Shown: one piece after another, positions 1 through 7,764 of the stretch
How positions within the stretch are numbered: position 1 is the stretch's first letter
Layout of the letters: the number at the start of each line of letters is the position of its first letter
The notes under the pieces: generated by a model
Seen by the model: only the letters and a program-made list of their open reading frames with translations
What the model was told of the DNA's origin: nothing
Databases searched by the model: none
Source of the DNA: DASVHS01 sp035468985
GTDB lineage: Bacteria > Acidobacteriota > Thermoanaerobaculia > Gp7-AA8
Assembly (NCBI GenBank): GCA_035468985.1
Contig: DATISF010000078.1
Coordinates: 40,494 to 104,493, forward strand
Length of the DNA stretch: 64,000 bases
Direction of reading: 5' to 3'
Made by a program: the position numbers and the translations under genes

Positions 1-2108
1 TCTCCGATGTGTACGCCGAGTTCATGCCGTGGAACGACGCGCTCCGCCGATCGATCGGGCGTCACGAGTGGCCGCTGTGGAACCCGTACGAGCTTTGTGG
101 CGCGCCGCTGGCCGGTACGGCGCAGTCATCGCCGTACCATCCGATCACGATGGCCGGCCTGCTGATTCCCATCCGGCAGTCGTTCGCGTTCGCGGCCGCG
201 GCGATGCTGCTGACCGCGGCGCTCTCCGCATTTCTTTTTTTCCGGGAACTCGTCGAATCCGATCTGGCGGCACTGTTCGGTGCCGCGGCATGGATGGCCT
301 CGACGCATCTGCTGTTTTTCGCCGGCACCGCCCTCGTCCTCGCGGCCAGCGTCATCCCGTTCGTTCTCCTCGGCGCGCGGCGTGTTGCGCTGGAGCCCGG
401 ACGGAAGTCGATGGCGATCCTCACGACGGCGTTGCTGCTCGTCGTTCTCGCCGGGCATCCGGAGAGCGCGATGCACATTGTTCTGTTCGCGATGGTGTAC
501 TTCGGCGTGGCACTGTGGAGCGGCGGCCGTCCCCGGCCGCCGGCGATCGTCTCCGGACTGGCGGCAGGATTGATCGCTCTGCTCCTTGCCGCGATCTTCC
601 TGCTGCCCATCTTCGAAGTCATTCCGCAGAGCGAGGAGTACGTGCACCGCGCTCTCGGATACCGGCAGGTCAGTTCCACGCCCGCGCAACTCGCCCACCG
701 GTTGGCCGCGAATTTCTTTCCGTTCGTCGAAGGAGCGGCCGGAGTCGAGGAGCGCAGGCACGCGCCCGAGGTCGGGCATGGATGGCTTGCGACGGCGTAC
801 GCGGGATCGATGGTCTTCGCTCCGGCGATTTTCGGTTTCATGCGCTGGCGATCGCGCGAACGATGGTTTTTTCTCGGCGCGATCGTCTGGGGACTGGGCG
901 CCGGCATCGCCGCCCCCGGCATCGTTCATCTGCTGACGCATCTTCCGGGCTTCTCCATCGCCGTCAACGACCGGATGATCGCGTTTGCCACGCTGGGGAT
1001 GTGCGCGCTGGCGTCGATGGGGTTGGATCGCGCCGGCGACACGCTCGCGAAACTCTTTGCCGGAGTTGGGCTCGCCATTCTGGTGGCGTTCCTGATCTCG
1101 ACCGGCATCGCGCCCGATTACCTGCGCGTCAACGCCATGCGAGCGCTGATCCCGGTCATCCTCGCCAGCTGCGCGCTGATTGTGCTGCGGAAACCTCGCG
1201 CCTTGATCGCCGTGGTCGTGCTCCTGCTGCTGCAGCGGGCCGGCGAAGCCTCACGGATGCAACCGACCATTCCGGCGAAAGCGTTCTATCCGCCGTTTGC
1301 CGGGCTTTCCATGATGCGCGGCAGCAAGCCGTTCCGGATCACCGGCATGGGGACGATGTTCACGCCCGAGCTGTCGACGCACTACGGCCTCGAGGACGTC
1401 CGCGGATTTCAAGGTCTCACCTTCAACCGGCTGTGGGAAACGTATCCGTTGTGGTGCATCAGGCAGCCGGTCTGGTCGAATCGTGTCGACCGGCTCGATT
1501 CGCCACTGCTCTCGCTCATGAACGTGCGGTTTGCAATCGCGCCGCCGGCGATGCCGCTGCCTCCGTGGTGGCAAACACGCGCGCGATATCCGGGATACGC
1601 GATCGTCGAGAACACGCGGGTCCTGCCGCGAGCGTTCGTCCCGCGCTCCGTGCAGATCATCGCGAAGCCGGATGTGCGCACTCTGGCTGCGATCGACGAT
1701 TTCAACGACCGGAGCGTCGTCGAGGACACGACCGCCCGTTCGTGGGCACCGAACGGGCCCGGAACCGTGGCCATCCGCGGCAATCGACTCCAGGCCCACA
1801 TGGACGCACCCGGTTGGGTGCTCGTGTCGAATGCGAACTGGAAGGGCTGGATCGCGCGCGAACGCGGTCGGCGGATCCCGCTCCACTTCGGCAATCACGC
1901 CTTCATCGCGTTCTATCTCAGCGCCGGCGATCACGAGGTCGAGCTGACGTATCGGCCGCGCTCATTCGTGATCGGCGCCTGGATCAGCGGCGTGACGGCG
2001 CTGCTGCTCTTCGCCTACGTGTCGATGCCGAGGTCCGCCATGACCTTCTTCATGTCGTTCCAGACATCTTTCTTCGCTGAAGGTGTGCGGAGAAGATACG
2101 CGGGGTGA
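1..2108 (+). CDS. YfhO-like polytopic membrane protein, 5' end cut by window edge
   Basis: Large integral membrane protein resembling the bacterial YfhO family (PF09586), whose members are predicted membrane glycosyltransferase-like proteins. The frame is open to the left edge (codons before the GTG at position 9 read Ser-Asp), so the N-terminus is missing. The visible start has the family-like block around 'EFMPWNDALRRSI...PLWNPYELCGAPL' and 'AGTAQSSPYHP'. About ten hydrophobic segments follow, then a soluble C-terminal part (roughly residues 430-650) and a last membrane helix near residue 660. The final 31 codons overlap the 3' end of the convergent udg gene by 94 bp, so the tail after the last helix is probably not conserved. 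Substrate unknown. Confidence 0.75.
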   Translation, partial: SDVYAEFMPWNDALRRSIGRHEWPLWNPYELCGAPLAGTAQSSPYHPITMAGLLIPIRQSFAFAAAAMLLTAALSAFLFFRELVESDLAALFGAAAWMASTHLLFFAGTALVLAASVIPFVLLGARRVALEPGRKSMAILTTALLLVVLAGHPESAMHIVLFAMVYFGVALWSGGRPRPPAIVSGLAAGLIALLLAAIFLLPIFEVIPQSEEYVHRALGYRQVSSTPAQLAHRLAANFFPFVEGAAGVEERRHAPEVGHGWLATAYAGSMVFAPAIFGFMRWRSRERWFFLGAIVWGLGAGIAAPGIVHLLTHLPGFSIAVNDRMIAFATLGMCALASMGLDRAGDTLAKLFAGVGLAILVAFLISTGIAPDYLRVNAMRALIPVILASCALIVLRKPRALIAVVVLLLLQRAGEASRMQPTIPAKAFYPPFAGLSMMRGSKPFRITGMGTMFTPELSTHYGLEDVRGFQGLTFNRLWETYPLWCIRQPVWSNRVDRLDSPLLSLMNVRFAIAPPAMPLPPWWQTRARYPGYAIVENTRVLPRAFVPRSVQIIAKPDVRTLAAIDDFNDRSVVEDTTARSWAPNGPGTVAIRGNRLQAHMDAPGWVLVSNANWKGWIARERGRRIPLHFGNHAFIAFYLSAGDHEVELTYRPRSFVIGAWISGVTALLLFAYVSMPRSAMTFFMSFQTSFFAEGVRRRYAG

Positions 2109-2695
2109 TACGTCGGCATCACCCTGGTGCCCTCGTACTCGGTCCACTGTCCACGCGCGGCGGAGACGGCATGCGCTTTCCCGGTGAGGCTCTGCAACGC
2201 GAATTTGCCGAGGGTGACGATCACCTTCGGCTTGATCAGCTCGACCTGGCGGCGGATGAACGGGCGGCAGGCATCGAGCTCGTCGGGCTCGGGATTGCGG
2301 TTCTCCGGCGGCCGGCACTTGATGACGTTGGCGATGTAGACGTCGTCGCGCGTCAACTTCATGGCCTTGATGATGTCGGTGAGCAGCTGGCCGGCGCGGC
2401 CGACGAACGGCTTCCCCTGCAGATCTTCATCGCGCCCCGGCGCCTCACCGATGAACATCAGATCGGCGTTGGGGTTGCCCGTGCCGAACACGACCTGCGT
2501 GCGCGTGCCGGCGAGACGGCATTTGGTGCAGTCGTGGGCGACGGCGGCGAGAGCATTCAGCTCGTCGGGGTTCGGGGTTCGGGGTTCGGAACTCGGAGCC
2601 AGCGAACCCCGAACCCCGGACCCCGAGCTCCGAATGTCGAGATGCGTGAACCCGAACTCGTTCAGCAGAGCGAGCTCGCGCGCCAGATCATCCAT
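2015..2695 (-). CDS. udg: Type-4 uracil-DNA glycosylase
   Basis: Base-excision-repair enzyme removing uracil from DNA; type-4 (family 4, Fe-S) UDG. The 226-residue product shows 'GEAPGRDEDLQGKPFVGRAG' (active-site region), 'NVIKCRPPENRNP' and the C-terminal 'YHPAYLLR' motif. Cysteines in 'CTKC' and in 'IKC...DAC' fit the family's [4Fe-4S] ligands. The ATG overlaps by 8 nt what would be the coaBC stop in the duplicated copy. Last gene of the yicC-gmk-rpoZ-coaBC-udg series. Oddity: residues about 21-43 are encoded by an inverted heptamer repeat and read as a low-complexity linker between an N-terminal helix and the catalytic domain. The 3' end overlaps the convergent YfhO-like gene. Confidence 0.9.
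   Translation of the reverse strand: MDDLARELALLNEFGFTHLDIRSSGSGVRGSLAPSSEPRTPNPDELNALAAVAHDCTKCRLAGTRTQVVFGTGNPNADLMFIGEAPGRDEDLQGKPFVGRAGQLLTDIIKAMKLTRDDVYIANVIKCRPPENRNPEPDELDACRPFIRRQVELIKPKVIVTLGKFALQSLTGKAHAVSAARGQWTEYEGTRVMPTYHPAYLLRTPSAKKDVWNDMKKVMADLGIDT
2567..2634. repeat. Inverted array of GGGGTTC heptamers inside udg
   Basis: Three consecutive GGGGTTC units are followed about 30 bp later by the complementary GAACCCC units, so the DNA can form a hairpin. It lies in frame inside udg near its 5' end. A second copy at 2934-2994, within the tandem duplication, has only two units on the left arm, a difference of exactly 7 bp, which indicates slippage of the heptamer. Confidence 0.85.
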
Positions 2696-2863
2696 TGATC
2701 CGTTGTACCACGAGATCGAGGATGCGATTGGCGATCACGAGCTTCGGCGCTTTTTTCCAGGCGGACGGTAGCGCCGTCGCGGGAGATCACCAGTACCTGG
2801 TTCTGATCGGAATCGAATCCGATCGACGCGTCGGACACGTCGTTGGCGACGATCAGATCGGCC
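2688..2863 (-). pseudogene. Duplicated 3' fragment of coaBC
   Basis: This copy of the coaBC C-terminus encodes 'ADLIVANDVSDASIGFDSD' and then 'VISRDGATVRLEK' like the intact gene, but an extra T in the homopolymer shifts the frame so the authentic ending is lost. It has no 5' part. It is a by-product of the tandem duplication and is presumably non-functional, though it lies directly upstream of the working udg and carries its translation-initiation region. Confidence 0.8.
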
Positions 2864-2879
2864 GCCGCCAGGTCGAGCT

Positions 2880-3055
2880 GAGACGGCATTTGGTGCAGTC
2901 GTGGGCGACGGCGGCGAGAGCATTCAGCTCGTCGGGGTTCGGGGTTCGGAATTCGGAGCCAGCGAACCCCGAACCCCGGACTCCGAGCTCCGAATGTCGA
3001 GATGCGTGAACCCGAACTCCTTCAGCAGAGCGAGCTCGCGCGCCAGATCATCCAT
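2880..3055 (-). pseudogene. Duplicated 5' fragment of udg
   Basis: Starts with the same 'MDDLARELALL' N-terminus as udg, with the ATG overlapping the coaBC stop by 8 nt, and ends at the duplication boundary at 2880 without any of the catalytic domain. It probably still captures ribosomes coupled from coaBC, producing a short peptide. This placement shows that the ancestral arrangement was coaBC overlapping udg. Confidence 0.8.
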
Positions 3056-4232
3056 TGATCCGTTGTACCACGAGATCGAGGATGCGATTGGCGATCACGA
3101 GCTTCGGCGCTTTTTCCAGGCGGACGGTGGCGCCGTCGCGGGAGATCACCAGTACCTGGTTCTGATCGGAATCGAATCCGATCGACGCGTCGGACACGTC
3201 GTTGGCGACGATCAGATCGGCCTGCTTCCGCTGCAGCTTCTCTTTGGCGTTCTTCTCGACCGATTCCGTCTCCGCGGCGAATGCGACGACGAACGGGCGC
3301 GGCTTCACGGATGCCAGCGATCCAAGGATGTCCGGTGTCTTCTTCAGGGTGAGCGTGAGCTCGTCGCGACTCTCTTTCTTGATCTTGCGCGGCGTCGGCT
3401 CGGCCGGTGCGAAATCGGCAACGGCCGCGGCCTTGATCACGATCTGGTTTTGCGCGGCGCGCTTCATCACCGCGTCGTACATCTCCGCGGCGGTTGTGAT
3501 TCGCGCAACCTCGACGCCGGCCGGCAGCGGGAGTGAAGTCGGGCCTGAAACCAGCGTGACCGATGCACCGCGCCGCATTGCCGCCTCGGCAATGGCGTAA
3601 CCCATTTTTCCTGACGAACGATTGGAGAGATAACGCACCGGATCGATCGGCTCGCGCGTCGGTCCGGCGGTGACGAGCACGCGCTTCCCTTCGAGATCGC
3701 GCGCGGCGAAGTGCAGTTTCACTCGCGCCACGATCACGGGGACGTCGGCAAGCCGGCCCGGCCCTTCTTCGCCTTCGGCGAGTGAGCCGGTGTCGGGATC
3801 GATGATCTCCACGCCGCGCGCGCGCAGCACGTTGAGATTCTCGACGACGGTCGCGTGCTGCAGCATCGACCAGTTCATCGCCGGCGCCACCATGAGGTGC
3901 GTCCGATGGGCGACCGCGTAGGTCGAGAGCGCGTCGTCGGCGATTCCGACGGCGAGCTTGGCGATGATGTTGGCGGTTGCCGGCGCGATCAGCAGGACGT
4001 CGGCCCAGCGCGCCAGCTCGATGTGATCGACGCCTCCCTTCTCCGGATCACCCCACGGGTCGACGACGACTCCGTGGCGCGAGACGGCGGCGAGCGAGAG
4101 CGGCGAAACGAAGCGAGCCGCGTTGGGAGTGAGCACGACGCGGACTTCCGCGCCCGCGTCCTGGAGGCGGCGGACCAACTCGGGCGTCTTGTACGCCGCG
4201 ATGCCACCCGACACGCCCAACACAACTTTCAT
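3048..4232 (-). CDS. coaBC: Bifunctional phosphopantothenoylcysteine decarboxylase / phosphopantothenate-cysteine ligase
   Basis: Cytoplasmic coenzyme A biosynthesis enzyme that couples cysteine to 4'-phosphopantothenate and decarboxylates the product. The N-terminal flavoprotein (CoaC) half starts with 'GVSGGIAAYKTPELVRRL' and contains 'VAPAMNWSML' (PxMNxxMW-like motif). The C-terminal CoaB half has 'VTAGPTREPIDPVRYLSNRSSGKMG' split over the dinucleotide-binding region, and 'LKKTPDIL' near residue 305. Length 394 aa is standard. It follows rpoZ by 4 nt. The ATG of a truncated udg copy overlaps its stop. Confidence 0.96.
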   Translation of the reverse strand: MKVVLGVSGGIAAYKTPELVRRLQDAGAEVRVVLTPNAARFVSPLSLAAVSRHGVVVDPWGDPEKGGVDHIELARWADVLLIAPATANIIAKLAVGIADDALSTYAVAHRTHLMVAPAMNWSMLQHATVVENLNVLRARGVEIIDPDTGSLAEGEEGPGRLADVPVIVARVKLHFAARDLEGKRVLVTAGPTREPIDPVRYLSNRSSGKMGYAIAEAAMRRGASVTLVSGPTSLPLPAGVEVARITTAAEMYDAVMKRAAQNQIVIKAAAVADFAPAEPTPRKIKKESRDELTLTLKKTPDILGSLASVKPRPFVVAFAAETESVEKNAKEKLQRKQADLIVANDVSDASIGFDSDQNQVLVISRDGATVRLEKAPKLVIANRILDLVVQRING

Positions 4233-4236
4233 GGAG

Positions 4237-4446
4237 CTACTCCGTCAGCGCCGTCTCTTCCTCGACCGGCGGCGTCAGCTGCCACTTCACCAGGTTCTTC
4301 TCAATCTCTTCCATGGCCACGCGAGTCGGCTTCGCGTGCTTGCTCTTCAGCTTCGACTGCGATCCCTGGATGAGCTGCTCGGCCCTCTTCGACACCAGCA
4401 GCACATACCGGAACTTGCTATCCACGCCCTCGGGCAAACCTTCCAT
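4237..4446 (-). CDS. rpoZ: RNA polymerase omega subunit
   Basis: Small (69 aa) omega subunit that helps assemble RNA polymerase beta'. The sequence 'DSKFRYVLLVSKRAEQLIQGS' carries the conserved N-terminal helix (usual 'R..LV.VAAKRARQL..G') and 'KPTRVAMEEIEKNLV' resembles the second conserved helix. It sits between gmk and coaBC, as in many genomes, which strongly supports the call. The start overlaps the gmk 3' end by 29 nt, implying translational coupling. Confidence 0.92.
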   Translation of the reverse strand: MEGLPEGVDSKFRYVLLVSKRAEQLIQGSQSKLKSKHAKPTRVAMEEIEKNLVKWQLTPPVEEETALTE

Positions 4447-5104
4447 CCCGTTCCTCCTTGAACCGCTCGGCCATCCGGGCGATGGACTCGAGCGCCGTTT
4501 TCGTCTGCAACTTCTTGGCGATGATCGCCGCCTTGAGGCACTCGGTGGCGACCATCAGGTTGTCGTTGATGATGATGTAGTTGTAAAACGCTTTGCCGGC
4601 GTCGATCTCGTCGATCGCCTTCCGGAGCCGCGTCTCGATCTCGCGATCGGTGTTGAGGCCGCGGTCCCGGAGTCGCTGCTCCAGCGCTTCGAAGGAAGGC
4701 GGAAAGATGAAGACATTCAACTTCCGCTTCTTCAGCTCGCGATCGCTCGCGATCTGTCTTGCGCCCTGGTAGTCGATGTCGAGGATGACGTCCTGGCCGC
4801 CTTTCAGCCGCTCGATGACCTCGGCCCTCGATGTCCCGTACCGTTGCTCGTGAACGTGGGCCCATTCGAGAAATTCCCCGCCCTCCACCATGGTGCTAAA
4901 TTTCTGATCAGAAACGAAATAGTAGTTCTTTCCCTCCGCTTCGCCCGCCCGCGGCTTGCGCGTGGTGTGCGACACCGAGAAGTAGAGGGAGATCCCGATC
5001 GGCTCGAGCTGTTCGCGAACGGCGTTGATCAGCGTCGTCTTCCCGGCTCCCGACGGGCCGGAGATGATGAATAAAGTCCCGTCGGAGTGGAAGTTACTCG
5101 ACAT
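4418..5104 (-). CDS. gmk: Guanylate kinase
   Basis: Phosphorylates GMP/dGMP to GDP/dGDP with ATP. The 228-aa product has the P-loop 'GPSGAGKTT' at residues 16-24, the GMP-binding block 'FSVSHTTRKPRAGE', and 'DYQGARQI' (family D-x-Q-G motif). The start overlaps the yicC stop by 11 nt. The C-terminal extension 'RDGRFARGRG' coincides with the rpoZ start region. Confidence 0.96.
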   Translation of the reverse strand: MSSNFHSDGTLFIISGPSGAGKTTLINAVREQLEPIGISLYFSVSHTTRKPRAGEAEGKNYYFVSDQKFSTMVEGGEFLEWAHVHEQRYGTSRAEVIERLKGGQDVILDIDYQGARQIASDRELKKRKLNVFIFPPSFEALEQRLRDRGLNTDREIETRLRKAIDEIDAGKAFYNYIIINDNLMVATECLKAAIIAKKLQTKTALESIARMAERFKEERDGRFARGRG

Positions 5105-5984
5105 TCTGGACCTGCTCGCGGATGCGTTCGACCTCGGTCTTCAATTCTACAACCAGGGTTCGGATCGATGCCGCGCGCGACTTCGACCCCATCGTGTTGA
5201 TCTCGCGGAGCATCTCCTGCGACAAGAAGTCGAGTTTCTTCCCGGCCGACTCCGGTCCGCGGATGGCGCCCTGCATCTGCTCGACGTGATGGGTCAGCCT
5301 CGTCAGCTCCTCCGCAATGTCGCCTTTTTCGACCATGATCACGACTTCCTGGGCAATCCGGTCCTGCGCCACGTCCACGCCGGCCTGCGACGCAATCTCC
5401 TGCACACGCTGCTGATAGGACGACAGCATCTCCCCTCGAATCTCCTCCCGGCGTGAGGCCAGCTCCTGCTGAAGCCGCTCGATCGTCTTCAGCCTCCCCT
5501 CGACATCGGTGCGCAACGACATGCCTTCCCGCGTCCGCATCGCGGTCAACTGCGCGAACGCGTCCTTCGTCACCGCCGCCAGCCCTTCACGTTCTTCGTC
5601 CTGAACCTCCGTGTCAACTGGTTCCACCTGCAGTAGATCGGGGACGCGCAGCAGATCGCTGGCCGTGAACGCATGACCGAGACCGAGATCGTCGGCGATC
5701 TTCCGGAGTTGGGGGATGACGCGACTGGCGATCTGCTCGTTGATGCGCACGTTGTACTCAGGTTGCTCGGTGCGCTGCACGCGAACGGAGATGTCGACCT
5801 TTCCGCGCGTGAATGTGTCAGTCGCCAGTTGCCGCATCATGGGCTCCAATTCCCACAGGTATTCCGGCAATCGGACCGAAACTTCGAGGAAGCGGTGATT
5901 AACGCTTTTCACCGTGACAGCGACGAAGTAACGGGGCGAGATGGCTCCGGCAGCGCGGCCGAAGCCAGTCATGGATGTGATCAT
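5094..5984 (-). CDS. yicC: YicC/YloC family protein (putative endoribonuclease)
   Basis: Member of the YicC family; the E. coli protein has been reported to act as an endoribonuclease, and the gene commonly precedes gmk. The N-terminus 'MITSMTGFGRAAG' matches the family signature and the C-terminus 'NTMGSKSRAASI...VVELKTEVERIREQVQNVE' is typical. Length 296 aa is normal. Oddity: the ATG lies 3 nt after a perfect 25-bp inverted repeat that fills the gap to eda. No Shine-Dalgarno sequence is visible upstream, nor for the alternative Met at residue 5. Expression may therefore rely on read-through, an altered leader, or the hairpin itself. Confidence 0.93.
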   Translation of the reverse strand: MITSMTGFGRAAGAISPRYFVAVTVKSVNHRFLEVSVRLPEYLWELEPMMRQLATDTFTRGKVDISVRVQRTEQPEYNVRINEQIASRVIPQLRKIADDLGLGHAFTASDLLRVPDLLQVEPVDTEVQDEEREGLAAVTKDAFAQLTAMRTREGMSLRTDVEGRLKTIERLQQELASRREEIRGEMLSSYQQRVQEIASQAGVDVAQDRIAQEVVIMVEKGDIAEELTRLTHHVEQMQGAIRGPESAGKKLDFLSQEMLREINTMGSKSRAASIRTLVVELKTEVERIREQVQNVE

Positions 5985-5987
5985 GAT

Positions 5988-6060
5988 TGGGGTCAGAGCT
6001 TCGTTTCGCCCGATTTTCTACGCGTTGGAGAATAACGGGCGAAACGAAGCTCTGACCCCA
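5988..6060. repeat. REP-like perfect hairpin between eda and yicC
   Basis: Perfect inverted repeat with 25-bp arms (5988-6012 and 6036-6060) and a 23-nt loop. The outer end of each arm is TGGGGTCAGAGC, a type of terminus I associate with REP elements mobilised by REP-associated tyrosine transposases. It fills nearly the whole 78-nt space between the eda stop (6063) and the yicC start (5984). No adjacent T-tract follows on the minus strand, so it is not a classical terminator. Confidence 0.9.
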
Positions 6061-6062
6061 TC

Positions 6063-6689
6063 TTATCGTGCGGCGGCAACGGCGGCGACGTACTCCCTCG
6101 CCTTCGCGGTGATACTGGCCGTATCACCGCGCCGGACGGCGGCGAGATCGACGAGGTCGGCACCGACCCCGACCGCAAACGCGCCGGCGGCGATGAAGTC
6201 GCCGACCGTCTTGAGCGATACGCCGCCCGTGGGGATGAGCTCGATCTGCGGCAGCGGAGCCTTCACGGATTTGAGGAATGTGGGGCCGCCGACAGCGTTC
6301 GCGGGGAACACTTTCACCGCCGTGGCGCCCGCTTTCCACGCGGTCACGATTTCGGTCGGCGTCATCGCACCTGGGAAGCATGGGATATCGAGCGCACGGC
6401 AGGCCTCGATCGTCGGAATGTCGAGGGAGGGGCTGACGATGAATCGTGCCCCGGCATCGACACAGCGACGCGCCGTGTCTGCGTCGAGAACGGTGCCCGC
6501 ACCGATCAGAGCGTCGATACCACTGAGCTCGGCGATGATCTTGATCGCTCCAGGAACGGTCATGGTGATCTCGAGAATCGGAATGCCGCCGGCGCGGATC
6601 GCCTCGACGGCAGCCATCGCCTCCTGCGGCGAGCTCGCGCGGACGACCGGGAGGATACCGACCTGACGAATGCGGTCAACGGCTGACAC
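6063..6689 (-). CDS. eda: 2-keto-3-deoxy-6-phosphogluconate (KDPG/KHG) aldolase
   Basis: Class I aldolase cleaving KDPG to pyruvate and glyceraldehyde-3-phosphate, the last step of uronate catabolism. The 208-aa sequence shows 'ILEITMTVPGA' (catalytic Glu of the E-x-T motif), 'GAGTVLDADTARRCVDAGARFIVSP' split over the barrel, 'GATAVKVFPA' (Schiff-base Lys) and 'LIPTGGVSL'. Its start lies inside the kdgK 3' end (14-nt overlap), so it is the last gene of the receptor-GH28-kduI-kdgK operon. Confidence 0.95.
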   Translation of the reverse strand: MSAVDRIRQVGILPVVRASSPQEAMAAVEAIRAGGIPILEITMTVPGAIKIIAELSGIDALIGAGTVLDADTARRCVDAGARFIVSPSLDIPTIEACRALDIPCFPGAMTPTEIVTAWKAGATAVKVFPANAVGGPTFLKSVKAPLPQIELIPTGGVSLKTVGDFIAAGAFAVGVGADLVDLAAVRRGDTASITAKAREYVAAVAAAR

Positions 6690-7764
6690 GCGCGGTTCCG
6701 CCTCTCATCACGCGCTCGACTTCCGCGAGCGTGGCCATGCTCGTATCGCCCGGGGTGGTCATTGCCAGCGCTCCGTGCGCCGCGCCGCACTCGACCGACC
6801 ACGACAACTCGCGACCGGTGAGAAACCCGTAGATCAAACCGGAAGCAAAGGAGTCGCCGCCTCCGACGCGGTCCAGGATCTCGAGATCGGGACGCGTTGT
6901 CGCTTCGTAGAACTTCCCGTCGGCCCAGGCGATGGCGCCCCAGTCGTTCCGTGTCGCGGTTTTCGCGACCCGGAGCGTCGTGGCAACGACCTGCAGCTGC
7001 CCAAACTCGGCGCAAACCTGGCCGATCGTCCGCTTGAACGATTCGGCGGGCAGCGCCGAGTGGTGCTCATCGACGCCTTCGATCGTGAATCCGAGGGCGA
7101 CGTTGAAGTCCTCCTCGTTGCCGAAGAGGACGTCGACGAGCCGGACGAGCTCGCGATTGACGGCGCGCGCCTTGTCAGGACCTCCAATTCCCTTCCACAG
7201 CGACGGGCGGTAGTTGAGATCGTACGAGACGATGACGCCGTTCCGGCGCGCCGCTTCCATCGCCTGGCGTGCCACTGCCGGCGTCGTGTCCGAGAGCGCG
7301 GCGAAGATCCCGCCGGTGTGAAACCAGCGCACGCCACTGCCAAACAGCGCGTTCCAGTCAACATCGCCCGGCTTCATCTGCGAGACCGCCGTGTGCCCGC
7401 GGTCGGAACATCCGACGGCGGCGCGCACTCCGAAGCCGCGTTCGGTGAAATTGAGACCGTTCCGGGCGCGGCGTCCGACTCCATCGTCGGCGACCCAGCG
7501 AACCCACGAAAGATCGCAGCCACCCTGCAGCATGAGATCTTCGACCAGCCGGCCGACGGGATTGTCGACGAGTGCCGTGACGATCGCCGTGCGCATCCCG
7601 AAGCAGCGGCGCAGGCCGCGCGCGACGTTGTATTCGCCGCCACCCTCCCACGCCTGGAACGTGCGTGTCGTGGTGATGCGCTCGTCGCCGGGATCAAGGC
7701 GGAGCATCACTTCGCCGAGGCTGACGAGGTCGTATCGGCAATCGGCGGCGGCTTTGATCTTCAC
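6676..7764 (-). CDS. kdgK: 2-keto-3-deoxygluconate kinase (PfkB family)
   Basis: Phosphorylates KDG to KDPG with ATP. The 362-aa PfkB-fold protein starts with 'LVSLGEVMLRLDPGDERI', has 'EGGGEYNVARGL' (substrate-side glycine motif), 'SYDLNYRPSLW' and the C-terminal PfkB signature 'DRVGGGDSFASGLIYG' with the catalytic Asp. 'GDTSMATLAEVE' near the end is typical of the KDG-kinase subgroup. It overlaps kduI upstream (ATGA) and eda downstream, giving tight coupling. It is slightly longer than usual KDG kinases. Confidence 0.93.
   Translation of the reverse strand: MKIKAAADCRYDLVSLGEVMLRLDPGDERITTTRTFQAWEGGGEYNVARGLRRCFGMRTAIVTALVDNPVGRLVEDLMLQGGCDLSWVRWVADDGVGRRARNGLNFTERGFGVRAAVGCSDRGHTAVSQMKPGDVDWNALFGSGVRWFHTGGIFAALSDTTPAVARQAMEAARRNGVIVSYDLNYRPSLWKGIGGPDKARAVNRELVRLVDVLFGNEEDFNVALGFTIEGVDEHHSALPAESFKRTIGQVCAEFGQLQVVATTLRVAKTATRNDWGAIAWADGKFYEATTRPDLEILDRVGGGDSFASGLIYGFLTGRELSWSVECGAAHGALAMTTPGDTSMATLAEVERVMRGGTARVSR

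Larger units (their letters stand above)
2513..3222. repeat. Tandem duplication at the coaBC/udg junction
   Basis: Sequence 2513-2863 is repeated at 2880-3222, head to tail, with a start-to-start offset of 367 bp. The copies differ by one 7-bp heptamer unit, one T in a poly-T run (TTTTTT near 2751 versus TTTTT near 3111) and a few substitutions. Each copy carries the 3' end of coaBC and the 5' end of udg. Only the left udg copy and the right coaBC copy are complete genes. Confidence 0.92.

Noticed and set aside
2934..2994. Second GGGGTTC array considered as an independent insertion
   Set aside because: It is part of the tandem duplication of the udg start, not a separate event.
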